Part shown: positions 59,500-64,000 of the stretch, one piece after another | Layout: the number at the start of each line of letters is the position of its first letter | Position numbering within the stretch: the stretch's first letter is position 1 | Assembly (NCBI GenBank): GCA_015499995.1 | Contig: JADNRV010000080.1 | Coordinates: 181,590-245,589, forward strand | Length of the DNA stretch: 64,000 nucleotides | Source: Flammula alnicola | Taxonomy: Eukaryota > Basidiomycota > Agaricomycetes > Agaricales > Strophariaceae | Direction: 5' to 3' | Translations under genes and position numbers: made by a program | Notes under the pieces: generated by a model | Told to the model about the DNA's origin: nothing | What the model saw: the letters and a program-made list of their open reading frames with translations, nothing else | The model's database searches: none

Positions 59500-62400
59500 C
59501 AGGTCGTGAGGCAGCAAGGGCTTTTGGACATCAAAGAGGGAGACGAAATATCGCAGTTGGTTATATAGCGGGCGTGTCAGAATACTGATAATATTCAAGT
59601 TTGATGTCAGCTACCACAATCCTGTGCAAAGAAGAAGTTGTTTACCTCAAATGTAACTTTGCCTTTGCATCCTGATCGAAGGCATCTTCGGCCATAAACG
59701 CCCATCATACGTGTGCGATTGTCGCAAGTCGGGTCGTCACACACGGTCCAACCTTCATATTATTTGGCAATGAAGTCTCGTATTTGGGCTTCTAGTTGCG
59801 TTTGTAGGCTTCCTGCGCTTATGGTTTGGAGCACGCAGGGTAGAAGGTTTGCCTGAAAAACTGAAATTAAAGATATGATCAGGGAAATGGAGAGAATCAT
59901 ACCTCCGGATGATCCAGAGGGAGGAAATTTAGTCGACCTTGACAGTGGCGGCGTCGAACGAAAAATGGAACTGCGTCACGGAACCTCTCGGCATCAGAAA
60001 TTTGAGAATCAAGGCCAGAGAACATTCGTTCATCTCCAGTAGAAGTTCGATAACGCATTGGATCCAAGCCTATGTACCATTAGAATAGTTATACTTCTCG
60101 AGATGAAGCTATTAACACACCAGACCCTCAGCCAATCGCGCTCTATCAGTTCCTTCAATACGTTCGCAAAGACGCTCGATTGGGCGGAGGACCTGATGTA
60201 AGAGGTAGTGCTCATAATCTAGATGCATCGTCAGAAACGCAGAGAGATAACTGGAGAGATTTGCTTACCGATCTTAAGAGCTGACCCCGCCTCGCGGAAT
60301 TCATCAAGATGTCTAGCCCGATCTGCCTGAGCTGATTTCGCTCTTTCTTGACCTTCAGAGAGACAGAAGATGTAAGGAATGACATCTCCAGTCTTTGCCG
60401 AACCACCACGCTGCTTCATACGTAGGGCTACCTGAACGTGGGGTTGGCTTTTCGCATCGGGGTAGTCTTCCGGATTTTTGGCAAGACGCTTGGGAGTAGC
60501 ACGAACGACTGTGGAGAAATATTTCGTACTTTGAAGATAACAAACTCGTCCAGTTTGATTGACCCTTTCGTCCGTTCTTGCCAATTGTTGAGAGATATTC
60601 ATGAATGTTTTCGACAACATTCTCCGTCGCTTCTCCAGACAAGATTTGGCTCAAAACATACCTAAGAAATGGCTAAGTAAGTGAGGAAAACGAGTGTTGC
60701 TATTGACGTACTGTGAAACTTGTTTCGATAGAAAGCGCAATATTCTCTCCGTTTCATGTCCAGACCTTTGATTTCCGTGCTTGTCCTCGTCCCATCATCC
60801 ACTTTGATAGCGGCGGATTTCTTTTTCTGAAGTAATAGAAGTCGCTGGAAGACGCCGTCCAGATCAATTTCGAGTAACTTGTATCGATCGTTGACGGCTT
60901 GCTTGAATGTGGCTGAGATCTTCAGTGCTTCAGCCAGGTCTGTCACGTTTGAATTCACGAATCCGGAGTTGGTATCACCATACACAACCTGGACGAGATG
61001 ACAAAATTAGGAAATGTTGTTAAACGATGAAGAAGATAATTTACGTCAAGGTTCAGGCTTTCCGCCAGTTCTCTGGTGTGTGTGTCAAGATCTCTCGTCC
61101 CTTGTAGGTCGTAAGAGCGGCGAGCGGTCTGGCATAGAACCTTGAATATTTAAATCCAAGACATCCATACATACTGTCGGCAGTAAGCTCAGAGCTTGTT
61201 GCTTGATGTCATACTGCCAAAAAAAAATTTATCGTCAGGAAAATAAGGCGCAGGAAGTGCCATGGTTAATCACTGCAGCAGCTGTGCCTGAGTAGACGTC
61301 CGGTCTTTCATCAATTTTTTCACCTCACGTCTGCGGTTAACGAGTGTTGCGATTAGGCGCGGAAGGGTGTCTTGGCCAATATCCGATGAGGGTGGTTCCG
61401 GTATCCGCTCATTACCACTCTGTTGACGAATGAGTACGATCACAGCATCAACTACGGCAATGCTTACATCATCATCATCTACTGGTTCAACAGTGGTGAA
61501 ATCAATGTTGTATTCTTGAATGATGCTGGGATATAGCGAATTGAAGTCCATGACTGGGATGTACTTGTCTCATAACCCTCGCTTCGGTTCGAATACCTTG
61601 TATTTGTCTCGTTTCGCTTTCGTGGTCTTCCCTCCTTGCTCGTCATCTTCTTGGGGTTCTGCTTTGGATGTCTTCTTTCCATATGTTTTGTCAGGGCAGA
61701 CGTATATCAGGCGATGAATATATTTGTTCCGTTCGGAACGACCACCATTCAGCGTCTTATTTCTGTGAAAAAAACGTAGGCTTCGAAAATAAAATAGTAT
61801 CGTCGAGAATGTCTTACCAGGAGTTACCAGCAAGATTGGTAAGTATCTTGTCAGAGGTGGAATCTGGACCTTGGCCGCGATTGCCATCTGAAAGTGGTCA
61901 TCGAGCTCGCAGTGTCGAACGAACTTGAGCATCGGTTCCGGCGACGTCACACTGCCTTCCATCTTGCTTGCAGTATCATCCGGATCGTAATCTTCGCGTT
62001 CTATATCCACATGGGTCTTGCACATCTCAGTCATCGACCATGTCGTCGAGGAAATCATACTCTGAGTATATATGGTTAACCATTGCTTTTAATTTTCGGT
62101 AATCGTGGGGCGCACCTTAGCCCCGTCACTGGCAAGGTCACAGAGCAAACGACCATCCAAAAACTTCAGGTTGGACCTTGGACCCTTGCTTTCCGATATG
62201 AGACCACTTAGAACGCCTAAACCGGCCTAATCGCGCCAATGGTCGGCTTTGAGATCTCGCATGCGGTTGAGGAGGACGTCAAGCGAGACGCCTAAGAAAT
62301 CGTGGCCGACGATTATATATGAAAGAGAACCACCAGCATAGTTGATCCATTCTTGGAGCATGCATCGCTCGCGAGGATTTGAGTATGTTAGCATGAGAAC
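59500..62400 (-). pseudogene. Decayed copy of DNA polymerase alpha catalytic subunit
   Basis: Order on the minus strand: exonuclease-like domain (YIIVGHDFLGVSLDVLLNRM, about 62310; LISSTTWSMTEMCKTHVDIE-type block, about 62050); LDDHFQMAIAAKVQIPPLTR; motif [21 protein letters not shown] (about 61545); [40 protein letters not shown] (about 61115); motif C; KGLDMKRREYCA; NPEDYPDAKSQPHVQVALRM (about 60460); and the C-terminal Cys-rich zinc region with DDPTCDNRTRMMG (about 59720), then YNQLRYFVSLFDVQKP. Defects: a TGA replaces the expected Trp just before motif A ([12 protein letters not shown]); motif C reads YGDTNS instead of YGDTDS, losing a catalytic Asp; about five residues are missing near 61720; other frame breaks occur. 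The true POL1 must lie elsewhere. Confidence 0.82.
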
Positions 62401-62759
62401 ATCCTAGTTTTGAGCTGGGTTTTAGGCCAAGTAAGTCAGCAAACATGAAGAAAAAAGTCGCATGACGAACTTGAGTTTGACATCCGCCAAGCTGCTGATA
62501 CATCCTTTGGAGATGGTAAGTTGGACTCGCATTGCAAAGCAAAGCACAATTGCAAAGCACAAAGTGATCTGATCCATTCGTATACCCTGCAGAAAGCGGT
62601 TAAGCACTGCTGGCCAAAAAAGGGGTTTCGAAATCCCTGATACGGGCTTGAGATGCACATGGAGAGCACGTTCAGATATGCCGGCCTGCGATGGTGTTGC
62701 TTAGAGTGGAAATGTTTTTCGTAGTATTGCGAAAAGCTTTCTTACAAGTGCGCCGGCCA

Positions 62760-64000
62760 ACATGTTCACCTGGATGTGTTAACAAAGTTAATCGTAGGTG
62801 CCGGACTCGCTGACACGTCCATCCTTGATAAAGTAGCTGTGAAACAGACGTCATCAAACGTGTTAGAGAAAGGCCCCAGCAAACGCTGGCAAAAAAAGAA
62901 ACACAACATACATTCAGTCGGCATTCTGGTTAGTCGACAATCGATGCGCAATAGCGATCGTTGTCCTGCCCTTCGCGGCTGCACAACCTTTTCAGAATTC
63001 GAATCCAACGCAGACGTCGCCTGAATGAGAGCCGTCAGTAGCTACCTTATCCTGTCGCCTTCAGATTATGTATCTCGTCTAGCAGCAGCACCTTAGAGTT
63101 CCGCAGCAAAGCACGCGCAATGGCAATACGTTCTAGCAAGAACCATCGCAATCAGACAGACCCTCGATGAAAATGATAAGCTGCAACTCACGTTTTTGTC
63201 CGCCAGACAGTTGCGAGCCCTTGCCACCGACTTCAGTGTCGAAGCCACTGCAGAAAAAAGTGGTTTAGGATCTATACTTTCAATGAAACGGCGACCGACG
63301 TACTGAGGCAATCCCTAGATAAATTCGAAAATGTTTGCATTTCGGCAAGCATCTTCAATCTCCTCTAGCGTGACCTCGGATTCTGGTTTGATCACGCCCA
63401 GAAAAATGTTGAATTGCACAGTGCCAGCATAAAGGGTTGGTTCCTGAGAATGTTTGCGGCATTCCCGTATATTAAGAGCGGTGATACGTTCGCCGTCCAG
63501 CTGGAAAGAGAGAAGGGGTTCAGTTTCCGCACCATACACGGCAATATGAATCACATACGTATATTATTTCTCCATGAAGGGGTTCATAGAACCGTTCGAT
63601 CAATTGAATGCTGGCGGAAAAGAGGTGGTCAGCATCTGGCACCGCAACGACGGACATATGATACTCACGTTGTACTCCTTGCCCAACCCACTGGCGCCAA
63701 CCAAGGCGAACGGGATACCGGAAATGAATGTTCTCGAAACGGATACGAGCCCGGACAGTCTTTTCGGCCACCACTTTACCGTCGGTCGATTCGGCGTCAA
63801 TCTCCGGTCGGGAATCAAGCAATTTGATGATATCTGAACCAGCACCCTTCGCTGATGAGATATCGGGCACGAAAGAGAACACGTTGCCAGCCTGGATGGC
63901 ACCGAAAATCTGGCTCTGGAAACAATAAACGTGAGGACATGAAATCCTATAAGAAGATGGAAGATGGATACCATGAGACCAATGAAAAACTGGAAAGTGG
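62760..64000 (-). pseudogene. Decayed MDR/ABCB-type ABC transporter, partial at window edge
   Basis: C-terminal nucleotide-binding domain: NVFSFVPDISSAKGAGSDII, DGKVVAEKTVRARIRFENIH-type linker (about 63760), the Walker A region reading VGASGLGKEY where GASGCGKST is expected (about 63685), QEPTLYAGTVQFNIF (about 63420), IKPESEVTLEEIEDACRNAN, the signature QLSGGQKR (about 63200), Walker B KVLLLDE (about 63090), ATSALDSNSEKVVQ after an intron whose donor reads AT instead of GT, and KGRTTIAIAHRLST after a deletion of about 13 bases. Loss of the Walker A Lys-Ser/Thr context and the frame breaks make it non-functional. The membrane domains would lie beyond 64000. Same strand as the polymerase and cyclase remnants. 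Confidence 0.75.

Overview
The window is from the nuclear genome of a mushroom-forming basidiomycete (Agaricomycetes). The evidence is dense 50-70 nt introns with GT..AG borders, an AA9 cellulose monooxygenase carrying a fungal CBM1, a DUF6533 membrane protein, a TET/JBP-type dioxygenase of the kind expanded in these fungi, and several copies of the Agaricomycete DUF6589 and RecQ-like repeat families. All calls come from reading translations and splice sites by eye. No similarity search was run, so family names rest on recognised motifs.

Positions 1-31,600 are mostly ordinary gene space. In order it holds: an AA9-CBM1 lytic polysaccharide monooxygenase (+), an amidase-signature hydrolase (-), a GT61/EOGT-like glycosyltransferase (-), a 785-bp TA-flanked MITE-like element, a small acidic nuclear-type protein (-) with a double MluI-box palindrome upstream, a DUF6533 membrane protein (-), a 192-bp CACTG-ended MITE, and a two-RRM RNA-binding protein with very long low-complexity flanks (-). 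A 3.5-kb gene-poor gap follows. Then comes a MAPKKK of the Bck1 type (+) that splices in frame to an Agaricomycete-specific domain of unknown function and carries DFS in place of DFG. Last is a TET/JBP 2-oxoglutarate dioxygenase (+).

Positions 31,900-52,800 are a mosaic of repeat-family genes: an AT-hook protein with frame breaks, an inverted-repeat-bounded segment with a lyase-like fragment, and two DUF6589 copies in opposite orientation. A 101-bp-arm, 99%-matched palindrome separates those two copies and cuts one of them short. Beyond them lie a DUF6589/RecQ chimera on the minus strand and a truncated RecQ-like copy on the plus strand. In the minus-strand helicase a 1,072-bp insertion with an 11-bp target duplication interrupts the frame at a point where its removal restores it exactly.

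Positions 55,000-64,000 start with a small gene built of repeated acidic exons separated by about 38-nt introns. After it come three decayed, same-strand copies of core genes: adenylate cyclase, DNA polymerase alpha catalytic subunit, and an MDR-type ABC transporter running off the window edge. All three carry frame breaks or lost catalytic residues. They look like a duplicated or captured block, with working copies presumably elsewhere.
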